The translations under genes and the position numbers were made by a program. The notes below the pieces were generated by a model, which was not told the origin of the DNA, ran no database searches, and saw only the letters and a list, made by a program, of their open reading frames with translations. 64,000 bases of DNA from Carallia brachiata (Eukaryota; Streptophyta; Magnoliopsida; Malpighiales; Rhizophoraceae): the NCBI GenBank assembly GCA_021464245.1, contig JADCRB010000025.1, positions 3,570,245 to 3,634,244 on the forward strand, written 5' to 3'. Below, piece by piece: positions 46,551 to 58,341 of the stretch; positions within the stretch are counted from its first letter, which is position 1, and every line of letters starts with the position of its first letter.

Positions 46551-48366
46551 AAAAATCAAACAAAAAAAGGAGAAAAAGAAAACGGGGTGATCAACTTATA
46601 TCCGAATATCCAAAGATATCCCAAAAGATGAAGGAAAATCCCGAATCAAAGACAGTAAAGCGCCCAACCAATTCTCTGTGGAGCTCAACAATCCATCCTA
46701 TTTTCCACATCAATTAACTTTGCTTACGTATGACGGACACAAAAAAAAAAAAAAAGGACACCGCACGCACCTTTGATTTCCGGCAACTCCTAATTGGAGT
46801 AACAGAACTTTTGTGGCGATGTATTTTAGGCACACGGTCTTTTTTTTTTTAATCTAATGAAAGAATCGTTTTTTCAGTCTCCTTCATGTAATAAAAAACA
46901 AATTATTCACATGAGATTTAACGATTTGCAATTACTTGATGCTAACAAGATATAAAAATGTCATAATATTTCGCACTTTTAATACAATTAATTAGGACAT
47001 TCTATTATAATTTATTAATTCTATATCTAAATCTTAATAACTTTATTTTTATTTTCCAACTTTTTCGATTTTCCTTGTAACAGAAAAAGTAAAAAAAGAA
47101 CTCCTCCAAAAAGCAAATCGTGATAAACTGACGCCACAGGTGGAACGATTAATTTCCTTCCGAGGAGTATGAAATTCCATTGAAAAAAACTTGGTACCGG
47201 GTAAATTTGTTCTCATTTTTATCTCGAATAAAACTGCGACTGATATTTTTAAAATTTAAAAAAAATAAGTGTTTCAAAAATATTAATTTTAATTTCAAAA
47301 ATATCAATTATAATTTCAATCAAAATAAAATACTGAATAAATTTATCTATAACGTGTACACTTACTCAATTCCATTATATTTTATGAAGTGTATTGCACG
47401 CTTGGGTGCAGCTTCATTGCAATCATATGAGGTCAATACCCGATAGAGTACCCACATGGGCCACAACGACTTGTGGACCACATAGTGTAAAATTTTGCAT
47501 TAGTAAAGTCATTGGAATATCTTTAGTTTCTCTACCCGCTAATTTGCTACTCTTGTCGACCACATCGACCACGGTGGTTCCGCATTTTTTATAAGATCGA
47601 TTTGATTTATTCTGCCCAATGCTAGTGGTGCTTATTACGTGATAGTTTGACCCGTTTAATTTAATTTTATTGTATCAACTGCTAATCAACTTATGTATCT
47701 ATAAATTTAATATTTTAATATTTTAAGTTATGATGCATCGTCAAACTCATCAATGTATTGATTATTTAAATTTTATTCAAAATTTCCCTTAATTTTAAAC
47801 TCTTAAATAGATTTAATCGAATCGTTTACTTGAATTATGCTAAGATTTCTCTCCAAATTTAGGATATTCAATTTGTCCATCCCTAAAATATGTCGACTTA
47901 GATTTACAAGTTAGTTATTGGACATAATGATTTAGAAAATCAATAATTAAACAACAATAGAAAACCTTTGTTGTGAACCACAAATTTACTGTTCCTCTTT
48001 GAACACATTGGTAATTACAATTTAAATTTTTATAAAAATTTTAGATTCTAATCTTAGTATGAGATAAGTTTAAAAGTTTATAAAAATTTTAAATTTTAAT
48101 CTTAATGTGTGATTTATAAAAATGAAAACTAATTTATGGTACGGCTCATAACTTAACGAATCTTCTCGTAGATTTTAAAAAAAAAAAAAAACAAGAAGTC
48201 TACTACAATCAAATCCAAATTAGCCATTAATGTCTTCCATAAAGATAGAATTTAGAATAGCAAGCAACACCAAGGAGAGATTGATTTTAATTGCTTGCTG
48301 ATTAACTGTTTCGTGTCCTATTAATCCTATCCATCTTATAGCTAACTAATTAATTAATCTTAATAA

Positions 48367-48855
48367 CTACACTAACCCATTAGTCATCATCTTCTTAAAC
48401 TCGTTGAAATTGACGCTGCCGTCGCCGTCCTCGTCCACCTGCCGGATCATCTTAGCGCACTCACTCAACGAGCTCTTCAGGCCAAGCATCTTCATAACCT
48501 TGTGCAACTCCGCCGCCGTTATCAGCCCGTTCTTGTCGATGTCGTACAGGTCGAATGCGTCCTTCAACTCCTTGTCCCCGCAGCGCGAGGCGTCGACATC
48601 GCCGCCGTCCAACCCGCCGTGTTGGATGAAGGCAACGAACTCGTCGAAATCAATGTGGCCGTCGCCGTCCTTGTCGAACTCTTGCATCATGCAGTCGGCG
48701 TCGGAGGAGGAGATCTCGGTCCCGAGCTCTCCGAGGTTGTCCATAAGCTCGGTGCAAGAGATCTTGCCATCGCCGTTCTTGTCGAATTTGTTGAATATTA
48801 TGTGGAGCTCTTCCATGGAGCCAAGCAGATTGGAAGGGTGGTTCGGTTTCGCCAT
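48367..48855 (-). CDS. Calmodulin-like protein, four EF-hands (CML18 / Ole e 8-like)
   Basis: Single exon, 162 residues, intact, with a GC-rich reading frame unlike its AT-rich surroundings. Four EF-hand loops follow in order: DKNGDGKISCTE (about residue 25), DKDGDGHIDFDE (about 61), DIDKNGLITAAE (about 106) and DEDGDGSVNFNE (about 142). Each keeps Asp at position 1 and Glu at position 12, so all four should bind Ca2+. The C-terminus FKKMMTNGLV matches the CML18/Ole e 8 type. Such proteins act as Ca2+ sensors that change shape and bind target proteins; the targets of this one cannot be read from the sequence. The start ATG at 48855 is preceded by ATTAATTAATTA in the leader. A long TG/TA microsatellite lies 95-180 bases upstream. 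Confidence 0.92.
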   Translation of the reverse strand: MAKPNHPSNLLGSMEELHIIFNKFDKNGDGKISCTELMDNLGELGTEISSSDADCMMQEFDKDGDGHIDFDEFVAFIQHGGLDGGDVDASRCGDKELKDAFDLYDIDKNGLITAAELHKVMKMLGLKSSLSECAKMIRQVDEDGDGSVNFNEFKKMMTNGLV

Positions 48856-48944
48856 TAATTAATTAATTGTTATAAAGAAACAAACGACAAACAAACTCGA
48901 GACTGTCTGAGGGTCTCCCGAGCATTCGGAGAATCAATACGATT

Positions 48945-48946
<2 letters not shown>

Positions 48947-49034
<88 letters not shown>
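48947..49034. repeat. (TG)n(TA)n compound microsatellite in the CML upstream region
   Basis: About 31 TG units followed by about 12 TA units, located 92-179 bases upstream of the CML start codon. It may overlap the promoter or leader, and the TA part could serve as a TATA element. It should be highly length-variable. Confidence 0.9.
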
Positions 49035-52000
49035 GGCGTTTTTTTCTTTTATTGACTCAGATTATGACTCGGACTTGGACTTTTAGCATCAAACCCTAAA
49101 CTTAGAGAGTCGTTGGGTTTTGAAACGCATTTTGTAGGTGCGTTTAGGATTCCACCTCCACATTGTTTAAGGATATTAACTTGCCGAAACTAATTTGGCT
49201 TATTTTCATTTTTTTTGCCCGATATCTTAGGAAGTAGGGAAATATTTTTTGTGAATAGGATTTGGATATTGAAACCTAAATCTGACCACCAAATTGTGAA
49301 TTTAGCGTCCACTAAACTATATCAATGGTAATTTTGTGCCGTAAATATAATCATAATCATCAGTTACAGATTCTAGGTATTTTTCAGCATAATAATCACT
49401 AATTATACGATTAAATAAGGTGAGTCATACATATTTCTCATGCCTCCATAATAGAATTATTTTTCTTACTTCTAAGAGAAATAAAGATGATCATATTGAT
49501 GTAAGCAATTTTTTTTTTGGCAAAGGAATATAAAAAGTAATATCTATGTCATACCAAAATTCAAAATTAAAGACATTTAATTAATATAGACAAATGAGAA
49601 ACTAGAAGTGGCTTTTGTTACAAATTGCATTTTTTTTAGTCCTTTCGAGCTAGTATAGTAGACCAACAGTTGGGACATGGGGATGAGGAATGAATTAAAA
49701 TTTGAACACAAATCTCTAAGGTTACTGCATTCATCCACTTAAATTATTACTGAGTCTTCTAACTTTTGTCTTAACTTACATTATTTTCTACTAATTTTTC
49801 CAAAAATTATTAATAAAGTTCTTCTTTCTATTTTCTGACTACTGTATCTTTTTTCTTTTGATCTAAAGGTCTGACTACTGTATCTTATGTACTATTTGTA
49901 ATCCACTGTATGCTAAATTGCTAATCCAAACAAATCCTAAGTTGCTAAATTACTAGTTTTTCCAAATATTATTAAGTTCTTTTTTCTATTTTCTATCTAC
50001 CCATTTTAAGCACTTTTTTGACATACCAAAAAAAAGTACATTATATGGCAAACTACATCGTTACACTATATCGTTATCAGATTCACATTTTAAAAAATTT
50101 AGACAAAATGAACGTGAGTGGTATCAAAAATTAGGAGAAAGTTTCTCCTGAATTAATTTTCTTTTATTTACTCTGAAACCAAACAAGTTGTTATCTGTCT
50201 CAACAAAGTGACTAGATTCTTGCCCCTTTCTATAATGGGCCAACTTAGAAGCGCGTTTGCTTTGCTATCGATGTCGTAATTAAAGAATTCAACTTGAAAA
50301 TGATGTGTGCTACCTATAGCTAGTTGCATTTTGACTTGTATTTGGTGTATGTGCTGATGATAAGTTTGGCAACTTCAGAATGAACTGTTTTCCTTTCCTT
50401 TTTTTTTGGTGACTTTTTTGGCGACAAACGTGGGCTTACAAAATTGTGCGATATCATTAGATTGTACATTTGTGATCTCATCTTTGTATAATCTATAATT
50501 CTGTCATTATGATTATACATTTTGTGAAATCACGTCGTTCTTACGGCAAAAATCTGCATTCATGTAGTAGACCCTTCATGGATAATTTAGATCAAGCACA
50601 GTACGTCATGTGTTGGGTGTCGGGGCTGCCTGTTTAATTGTTTTTTGTTTGAACTGTCAAAAATGAGTAATATCGTCTAATTGTAATGATTTTTCGGTAA
50701 AAGACGCAAGGTTATTACAATTCATGAGAAGTACTAAGACTCCAACCTGGAAGGAATCGATAGCGAAATTTCATGTCCTATAGTAATTATAATGTCCAAC
50801 ATTTTTTTTTTTTTGAGATCAATTATAATGTCCAACATTAAGTATGGTTTTTGTAATTTTTTTTTTTGGCTAACTGACTGCTTTTTATGATTTTTTTTTT
50901 TTTAATATTAGATGCAATGGAAATGACAGAGGAACAATACGTTCCAAAAATTGTAATTAAGCACACCGGAAAGTTTGGAATACTGATGACTAAAATTTCG
51001 GAATTAATAATGCCTAACGCATGTGCAAGACATGTGCATACATTCAAGTATTTTCTGGTTTCTGTGACTTTCGAAACGCGTAATCTTAAAGTAAACGGAG
51101 CTTTTGAGAATGACACATTTGGCAGCATTATTTAATTTTCCAGCTGTCGCTTGTTTTCTTATTTATTAAATTTAAATGAGATTCAAATTTCAAACTTTTA
51201 AATTTACAAACAATTCTATTGTTAATCGAACAATAGCTCACAACTTTTCTCATGTAGTATATGGTGTGGTTAGGGGGTTTAGCAGGGAGAAGATAATTAT
51301 CATTGTGTAGCTATTAACCAATCTTAAAGTATAAAATATAATAATTTCGTCTTTTTTATTGTTTTACAATTCTTTGGCATTCGGATATATTTTATTTCTG
51401 TTGTTAAATTTTAGTTCAGGGGCTCATCACCACCGATTGTTGTTTAAAAGAAAAGGAGAAAAAAAAAAAAAAAAGAACAAAAAGGATAGGTACCATGATT
51501 GGGGTCGCAAAAGCAGATTACGCAAGTTTATGGTATTGAATGTGAAGGCAAGATTGAAACTTCTCATAATTGACTAGTGCACATGTGTTGCAGCATAAGC
51601 ATGTGATGAAACCAAATAGCTGGCTGTTAGATAGTTACCACTAATTTGCCCAAGTCAATTATATATGTCTTTTCTAATGTAGTTAAAAGAAATTTTGTTT
51701 TCTCATATGTTATGAAAGAAGTAATTACCAACTAATAAGTGTTGGTACGGATAGCAGGGATCTGTCACTGTTTAACTAGAAATTTCGAGTTCGAGTCTTT
51801 AAAAATACAGTCGCATTAAATATTTATTAGAAGACCTTTATCACCCTTTGAGGTACTGTCCGGGTCGGTCCAGATTAGTCAATCTATTGGACTGGATACT
51901 GAACCGACTCAAACAAAAAAAAAAATAATTACCATTTGTTAAGTAATTGCTACCAATAAGGTTATGTGCAAGCTACAAACGATTTTTTTTTTTTTTTGTC

Positions 52001-52194
52001 TTCGAACTTTTCCTTTTTCCTTTTGTTGAGAAAAGGAAAATTATTTTGAGGATCAATGTAATTTTGACAATTAAGAAAAAAAATCATAAAGGATCAATGT
52101 ATCCGATGAAAACGACCTGCATTGAACTTTAATCTAAAAAATAAATTAAAAGCTAGCATATAAAACATTAATAAGTTCAAAAATTTTTGTAAGT
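49035..52194. other. Spacer upstream of the CML gene
   Basis: AT-rich, many homopolymers, no recognised gene. A plus-strand frame at 50887-51135 (MEMTEEQYVPKIVIKHTGKFGILM in its middle) is less AT-biased than its surroundings but matches no family and lacks gene context. One SINE is listed separately. Confidence 0.5.
51731..51925 (+). mobile_element. tRNA-derived SINE with 9-bp TSD
   Basis: Flanked by the perfect direct repeat TAATTACCA at 51722-51730 and 51926-51934. It has a B-box-like GAGTTCGAGTC, the body blocks AGAAGACCTTTATCACC and CAGATTAGTCAATCTA shared with the element at 46222, and an A tail. The complete flanks make this the reference copy of the family in the window. Confidence 0.75.
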
Positions 52195-52262
52195 TTATGT
52201 TCTAACCATCATTTTCTTAAACTCTTCAAAATTAGCATGCCCATCTCTATAGTCAGGATGAA
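52195..52262 (-). pseudogene. Relic of a CML C-terminal EF-hand
   Basis: Minus-strand translation ends DYRDGHANFEEFKKMMVRT then TAA. This matches the fourth EF-hand and C-terminus of the CML gene at 48367 (DEDGDGSVNFNEFKKMMTNG). Loop position 1 Asp and position 12 Glu remain, but position 3 is Tyr-Arg disturbed and no upstream CML sequence can be read. It lies 3.3 kb upstream of the intact gene on the same strand, so it is probably the remains of a tandem duplicate. Confidence 0.75.
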
Positions 52263-53314
52263 TTCAAAAAATTATGCTAGATGGGACAAATTTATAAAAA
52301 GTAGGGATAAAAACTCTTGAATGTAATCATGAAAGAGAATGCAACATGAAAAAATTTATGGGTGTAATTTTAAAAAATAATAAAAAAAATACAAGTTTAG
52401 TTTTTTTATTTATTAGAAAATCTGTTAACCAGTGAACTATATAATAACACAAGTTCTTTTCATTTTAATAAATCTCATATTTTTTTTCCAAAATTAGAAC
52501 TTTGAATCTAAGTCTAAGGGGCCAAAAATACATATTTGAAAGACAGAGAAAGAATTAAAAAATTTTGTAGGGAAATTTTTAAAATTTATCCGGATTAACT
52601 GCACATTTTCTGATAAGTTAAAGCGATGTCTCAAAAACCATTTTCTGATAAGCGAGTTCTTTCTTTGCCCCAAGTTCAGTGCAGAAATGAGAAGGTTTAC
52701 AAAATTGAGCTGTATAATACAAACGCGGCAGCACAGTAGAGAGGAAAAAAATGGATTTTACAAAAAAATAATGGTGGAAGTTGAGCTACTTATGGTACAT
52801 AATTAGAAATTGTAATGAAACTGCCTGATATTCACACACAAAGCGGTTAGCACAGCAAAACCACCGTGTGTGTAGCCAGTTGCGGCCTCCATCATCCAAA
52901 ATTGCAAATAATTCATTATTCATTGTGTTTCTGTATTGGGGTCTTAGACTTTGTTGGTTATATGATTGATGTACGTGCTATGCAGCCTTACCTTTTTTGT
53001 AAAGAGGGTTGTTTTTTTCTCAAATACAAACACCACATCACATAATAACTCTTTATCGTATGTCAGAATTAATTTAATCAAAATTTATTGTAATTTCACA
53101 ATAGATTATCATCATACATCTCAAGATTCAGATCATGCTTGCTTATTTATTAATACACAGATGCCAGCATGTGTAGACACACACATTAATACAGGTAATA
53201 CAATGCAAGCAACACCCCTCAAATACAGGTAATAGCAGCAGTAGCAGTTTCCAGTAGCAGCAAATACAACTTTTCCATTGAATCTCCTTTCTCAATTTTG
53301 TTGTTAATGACACC
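52263..53314. other. Spacer downstream of the beta'-COP-like gene
   Basis: I searched this stretch by eye on the minus strand for the missing downstream exons of beta'-COP and saw none. It is AT-rich with several T and A runs. Confidence 0.5.
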
Positions 53315-55091
53315 TCAACTGTGAGAGCTGAGAATAACTTTGACCATAATGGTTCCATTATCACAACCAAATGCAACCCTGTAATACACAAAAATTCAAT
53401 TGAAGTTAACTAGTTGAGAATTAGGGAAATAAAAAACAATTTCCACCACATCAATAGCAGGTATTTGAGGGAAAATTGATAAAAGGAACTTACTGATCAG
53501 AACCATTCTTGCACCCAATAGCCCAAACCCTTCCAAGACCGTAATCTAATGTATGGTAAAGCCTGCATATAAAGAAGTGCTACAAGCAATAAGAATTTTT
53601 AACCCAAAAATGATATTTTAAAAAAATATATAGAGAAATATCATGATGAAGTAAACATTGCTGTACTATTGATTACTTATGAAATGAGAATTACCCAAAA
53701 GTTTGTGCATCCCATATGCGGATTGTCCCATCCTCTGCACCAGAAATTATGATGGGAAGATCAGGATGTGCAGTCACTGTGGTAACATTGTTGGTGTGGC
53801 CTTCCAAGGTTTTCACACAACTTTTTGTTTCATAGTCCCAAACCTGCTCTCAATACAAGTTGCCAAGAAATTGATAAATACATGGAGATGTATATAGCAC
53901 AGACACACACAATTTTCCAAACTCCTAAGCAGAATGTGAGACTTGCAGGACTAATACCAACCTTGATAGAAAATCGTCTGAACCACTTACTAAATATGGT
54001 TCACCCCCACCTGTGAAGTAGTCCACAAAATTGACCCCTTTTGAGTGACCATCCAATGAAGCAATTGGAGCAGAGGAACCCAGATTCCATATCTGAGAAC
54101 ATGAGCATTTTAAACATAAATGCATTGTTTAAGCTTATTCTAAATCTCAGCCGAGACTTATTAATGCCAGTAAATATTACCTTTACGGTGTTATCAAGAG
54201 ATGCACTTGCAAAACTATTGGTATCTTTTGGATTGAAGGCCACTTGCATAACATAATGTGCATGACCTTCAAAGGTCTTTGCACACTCCCAATCCTTCTC
54301 CCAATCCCACATCTTAATAAGTGTGTCGTCGGATGCTGACAGCACGTAGGGAAGGGTAAGGTGAACGCATACACGCCTAATGTAATCTTGGTGAGCCTCG
54401 AATTCTTTTATCAGCTCCATTGTATCGTAATTGTACACACGAATGTACTTATCGTCTGCTCCCGTCACAATCCAGTGCTTTCTAACAATGAACTTGGCTG
54501 ACCTTACTGCAGTAATACACAAAATTAACAAGTTATGGAGAGAATTGAGAAACTTGAGCAACGTAGACTACATGTTACATACGTATCCATAGATACCTGG
54601 TGATTCAGTGACCGTGAAAGACTTCTCAATGATCTAGCATAGTTCATAAAACTTCCAAGTTAGCATTAATAAAGTTACAGGAAAGTGAATTTAGAGAACA
54701 ATTACAGTAGTGTGATAGTAACAATTGAGAGGCATAGAAACCAATGTAATGTGCCTTACCTGTGATTGATAGTTCCAAACGCAGACAGTTCCAGAGTACA
54801 GACCTACTAGAATCCTGCTTGAAAACATGCTTATTTGGTTAAGGGTTTCAATGTGATAACTTTCTCAAGAAATTTTAAGTTCTCTGCTTGGTCAATCTTT
54901 ATTTTAGTGGGGAGGGGGCACTATATATTGATCTTAGTACATAGCTTTTTGTTGAAGAAAATGAAATGTTCAAAATAGTATGGATCATACCATGGTTCGC
55001 TTGGATGGAAGTCCACAGATTTTACCCTCTCTGATGTTTGGCTAAATGTTTCTGCACAAGAAAAATTGCACTTTAACAGACCAATTCACAC

Positions 55092-55127
<36 letters not shown>

Positions 55128-55493
55128 AAGGTACCTCAATTTCCAATGCCAAAGCCTATGTTGATCCAAATGCATTTGCAGACAAACAAAACAGAAGCAT
55201 CATGAGTTGAACACATAATAAGAAGGCATGGTACAAGAGGAGTTGAACTCTTTTGATGATTGCCATTTTCATTTTTCACTTTTAATTTTGATGTCCTTAC
55301 TAATTTTAGAATGTCAAAACTTTTCTTAGATGGGAAATTTTTTTTTTTCCATGGACCAATCATTTATCCAAAAATGATATTTCCTGTCTACCTTTTTTTT
55401 TTCAATCAAACTTTCAATCGGGTCAACCTATGAAGAAAAAAGAAAAACCCCAGCAAAAATTAAAATGAAAATAACTAAAAGGAAGCTCACCAT
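53315..55493 (-). CDS. Beta'-COP-like protein reduced to the WD40 propeller, ten exons
   Basis: Beta'-COP is a COPI coat subunit whose N-terminal WD40 propeller binds dilysine cargo signals at the Golgi. Exons on the minus strand: ATG (55493-55491), 55155-55135 (ALALEIE), 55051-54991 (SERVKSVDFHPSEP), 54814-54760 (GLYSGTVCVWNYQSQ), 54633-54597, 54506-54181 (VRSAKF, AHQDYIRRVCVH, LIKMWDWEKDWECAKTFEGH), 54092-53962 (IWNLGSS, FTGGGEPYLVSGSDDF), 53843-53695 (VWDYETKSCVKTLEGHTNNV), 53562-53494 (YHTLDYGLGRVWAIG) and 53378-53315 (FGCDNGTIMVK, then six residues and TGA). Two bases are missing relative to the frame: in the T run (plus-strand A run) at 53970-53973 and at the exon start near 55051. With them it is 305 residues, about a third of normal beta'-COP; the second propeller and solenoid are absent. 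The single-codon first exon is the least certain part. Confidence 0.8.
55095..55125. repeat. (GA)n microsatellite in an intron
   Basis: About fifteen GA units in the intron between the second and third exons of the beta'-COP-like gene, ten bases from the GTACCT donor. Confidence 0.9.
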
Positions 55494-57892
55494 CTTTCTG
55501 TGATGTGTTCGGTGTTCTGATAACTCAAAGGACGTAAATAAATTTGAAGTTGCTTTGCTGATGACAGAAGACTTGAACGAAGGTCTGCATATAAATGCTG
55601 AAGATGCTTTGCTCTTAAGTAAAACAAAAGTCTACCTCTAGACTATGTTTGAAAAAGTCCACCATGTAATTGTCATCCAATGTGTCTTGAGCCATCGATT
55701 ATTTGCATGTGCTGGAAGGGACGGTTCAGATTGAGTTCTATGACATCTGCTGGTTGGTTGACCCTTCCACTGAAAGCAACTTTGTAGAAGAAAATACGAA
55801 TAAATGGGGAAAGACGCTGAAGTTGCATTGTTGCAATTTTGACCACTACTTGGCACCTTTTGACTCTGTCTAATCATTCATTCATTTTTTTTTTTTTTGA
55901 ACCCCGGCACTACATTTCTCACAACTTATTGAAAATGCAATAATATAATAAATCAAAATTGTTAATACCTGCAAATATAAGCAAACGCCCATTCTTTCCA
56001 TTAGCAGCAAGTGGGTTGAGATCACGTAGAACAAGCGTAAAGTTTTAGATTCGAACTTTATTAAGTATATTTTTATGTTTAAGTGAATAGTTAAGTAATA
56101 AATTGTCATGTACTAATATCAAATTTGACTAAAAGTAATTTCCTGTCATTTAAAAAAAAAACACTCACAAAGATAAGATAAGTATAGTTTAGTTAAAATG
56201 AAATAGTTCCATATATAAATTGACAGACTTTCAAAGGTTTGTTTTCACTTTCAGAATATGTTTATTTCAGCAAATTAATTGTTGCTTTTGAAAACAAGCA
56301 TTCAAGGGAATTCTCTTGTTCGATAACAAGGTTTTCTGGATTTGGAGAAATTAATTCAGTTATATTAGTGTCTCTTTAATTTGTTATTAAAGTTTTAAGA
56401 TCTGATTAGAAAAACGGTTGAATTTCTGGGATTTCTTATGCATCTATCTACCCCAGAGCTTCACATTTAATTTAAAAAATTCCGTTCGACAAAATTAATT
56501 TTGGAACATTTTGGTTCTTAAAAATTAAGACATTATTATTATTAGATATAAATTTTCAACAAACAAAACAATCGACAATGCAAGACTGGAAACAAAGTAC
56601 AATTGTTTTAGCAGAAGTTATTTTCTTTTTAGAAAAATCGAATTTTTGAGAGATATAAAAAAGTTATTCACGTTTTAGCAGAATGACTATATAATAGAAG
56701 TCAAATAAATCATTAAATAAATCACAAATAGAAGTATGTTACGATCCAAAATTAATTCCAAGCAATCTTTTATTTGGAAATATAAAAAAAAGGTTCTATT
56801 TAGAGCAAACGTTGTTAATTTATCCTCCGATTTAGATCCCCAAATCCCGCCCAAAAAAATAAAAACAAAAATTTAATACCCAAAAACATTTTTTTTCACA
56901 ATAAAAAATCATATTACAGACATAACAGTCATTACATCCTTAGGTTAGAGGCTAATTTTTGTCATTCTATAACCTCCATTTAATACCAAAATACTAATAA
57001 ATTTAAAACGAATAGTTTCCTCCGAACTCAAAAACTAATTTATTACACGAATAATGTAAGTCCGTTTGTTTAAGCTGAAAATAATATCCGGAAAACCATT
57101 TGCCCCCCTTTTCCAGTGTTTGGTGCCCGGAAATTAATGGGTCAAAGGAAATTCGTCTCCTGGTCAACAGAATAGCCCGTGCATTTTTACGAAAACGTCC
57201 TTCGGTCAAAATAAGCGGACGACGTTTTCCACAGCTCAACGCGCGAATTGACAAAAAAAAAAAGAACAAAAGACCAAATGAGAAGATGCGACGCACGAAG
57301 AAGGCCGGTCCCGAAGAAGCGACGAGGAGGAGACACAAACAAACCCAACGACGGGGATACAGAAGCAAACCCAAGTAATTTTAGCTTTACCAAGTTCCAA
57401 TTCTTAACCCCAAATCCTGTTCTTTATTTTTTTTTCTTTCCACTCCTGTAAATGTTTATGCCTTCTTTAAGCATTTGTTGGATTTTCTTTTTTGATTTGG
57501 TGTTGTTTTGGGTCCGTTTCAAGAAGCTAAGCGTGTATTCCGATATGGTTTAATCTTCTTGGCTTATTCTGGTCTTCCGTAAATATGGATCTTTCTTCTT
57601 TGTTGATTCTGTTTATTTTGGATTGTTGCATGAAAGAAAATGTCATGTTTACAGCACTTGAGACAATGACTGCCATGTTTGATGGGGTGAGCAATGTTTA
57701 TAGCACTTGAGGCAATGTTTATGGATTTATATTCATGGCAGATGATGTTGTGTCTGCAAAGCACCTCTGGGTGCATTTGCATCTTAAAACTGATACCTTC
57801 TTTGGCATTTGGTGGTGAGATTAAATATTTCATGAATTCGTTAACTCTTTGTTAATGAATTTATTCTTACAACATCCTACATCGGTTTGCAG
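55494..57892. other. Spacer between the beta'-COP-like gene and the GOGAT fragment
   Basis: Contains the promoter side of the beta'-COP-like gene (right of 55494), then AT-rich sequence. A GC-richer island at about 57100-57400 with CG dinucleotides resembles a leader or promoter, but its frames on both strands are basic and unrecognised. Near 57646 and 57694 a 24-base word (ATGTTTACAGCACTTGAG / ATGTTTATAGCACTTGAG) is repeated. Confidence 0.45.
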
Positions 57893-58341
57893 GGGGCCAA
57901 ACCTGGAGAAGTAGGTGAGCTTCCTGGTCACAAGTTGATAGGAGACATTACAGTTACCAGAAATTTGACTGCTGGAGTGGGGCTAGTCAGTCCTCCTCCG
58001 CATCATTACATTTATTTAACAACAGATTTTGCCTAAATAATTCATTAACTAAAGGTATGCATGTGTCCTACTTCACATAGCTGGATGCTGTGAGTGTATG
58101 TGCCATCCTAGTCTGCATACTCCCACTTCTATAATCCCTTCGTAGACAACTATGGCAATGTGAAGCCAATGTTTCCATAAAATTTAAAGTTATAATTACT
58201 TGTCTTTGCAGAACGCCAATCCATGGGCTCGAATTAGTCAAGTTGGTATCTGAAGCTGGTGTTGGGGCCATTGCCAGTGGAGTGGTAAAGGGGCATGTTG
58301 ACCACGTCTTGTTCTCAGGCCAATCTATGGGCTCGAACTAG
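57893..58341 (+). pseudogene. NADH-dependent glutamate synthase (NADH-GOGAT) fragment
   Basis: Two adjacent exons of the synthase domain with their intron kept. Exon A (57893-58054) reads [20 protein letters not shown] and [13 protein letters not shown], then loses function: the codons aligned with the family's DLAQLIHDLK contain TAA twice. It still ends at a GTATGC donor. Exon B (from 58212, after a TTTGCAG acceptor) reads NANPWARIS, then a 2-base deletion, then [20 protein letters not shown]. Where the family continues GHDGGTGAS, the sequence switches at 58319 to a near-copy of the exon B start. ELPGHK and the GDIT-VTRN stretch fit NADH-GOGAT better than the ferredoxin enzyme. The active enzyme makes glutamate in plastids. 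The retained intron indicates a DNA-level duplication. Confidence 0.88.

Larger units (their letters stand above)
44626..48366. other. Spacer with SINEs and microsatellites
   Basis: The first 300 bases are the likely 3' UTR of the phosphorylase gene (AATAAA-type words near 44926). The rest is AT-rich and contains a (GT)n run, two SINE-like sequences and many homopolymers. Frames at 47180-47594 are compositional and match nothing known. Confidence 0.5.

Noticed and set aside
48404..48862. Plus-strand frames of 118-152 codons opposite the CML gene
   Set aside because: Antisense shadows of a GC-rich coding exon with four recognisable EF-hand loops.
57003..57451. Overlapping basic frames on both strands near 57.1-57.4 kb
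   Set aside because: A GC-richer island keeps several frames open at once; none resembles a known protein and strands contradict each other.
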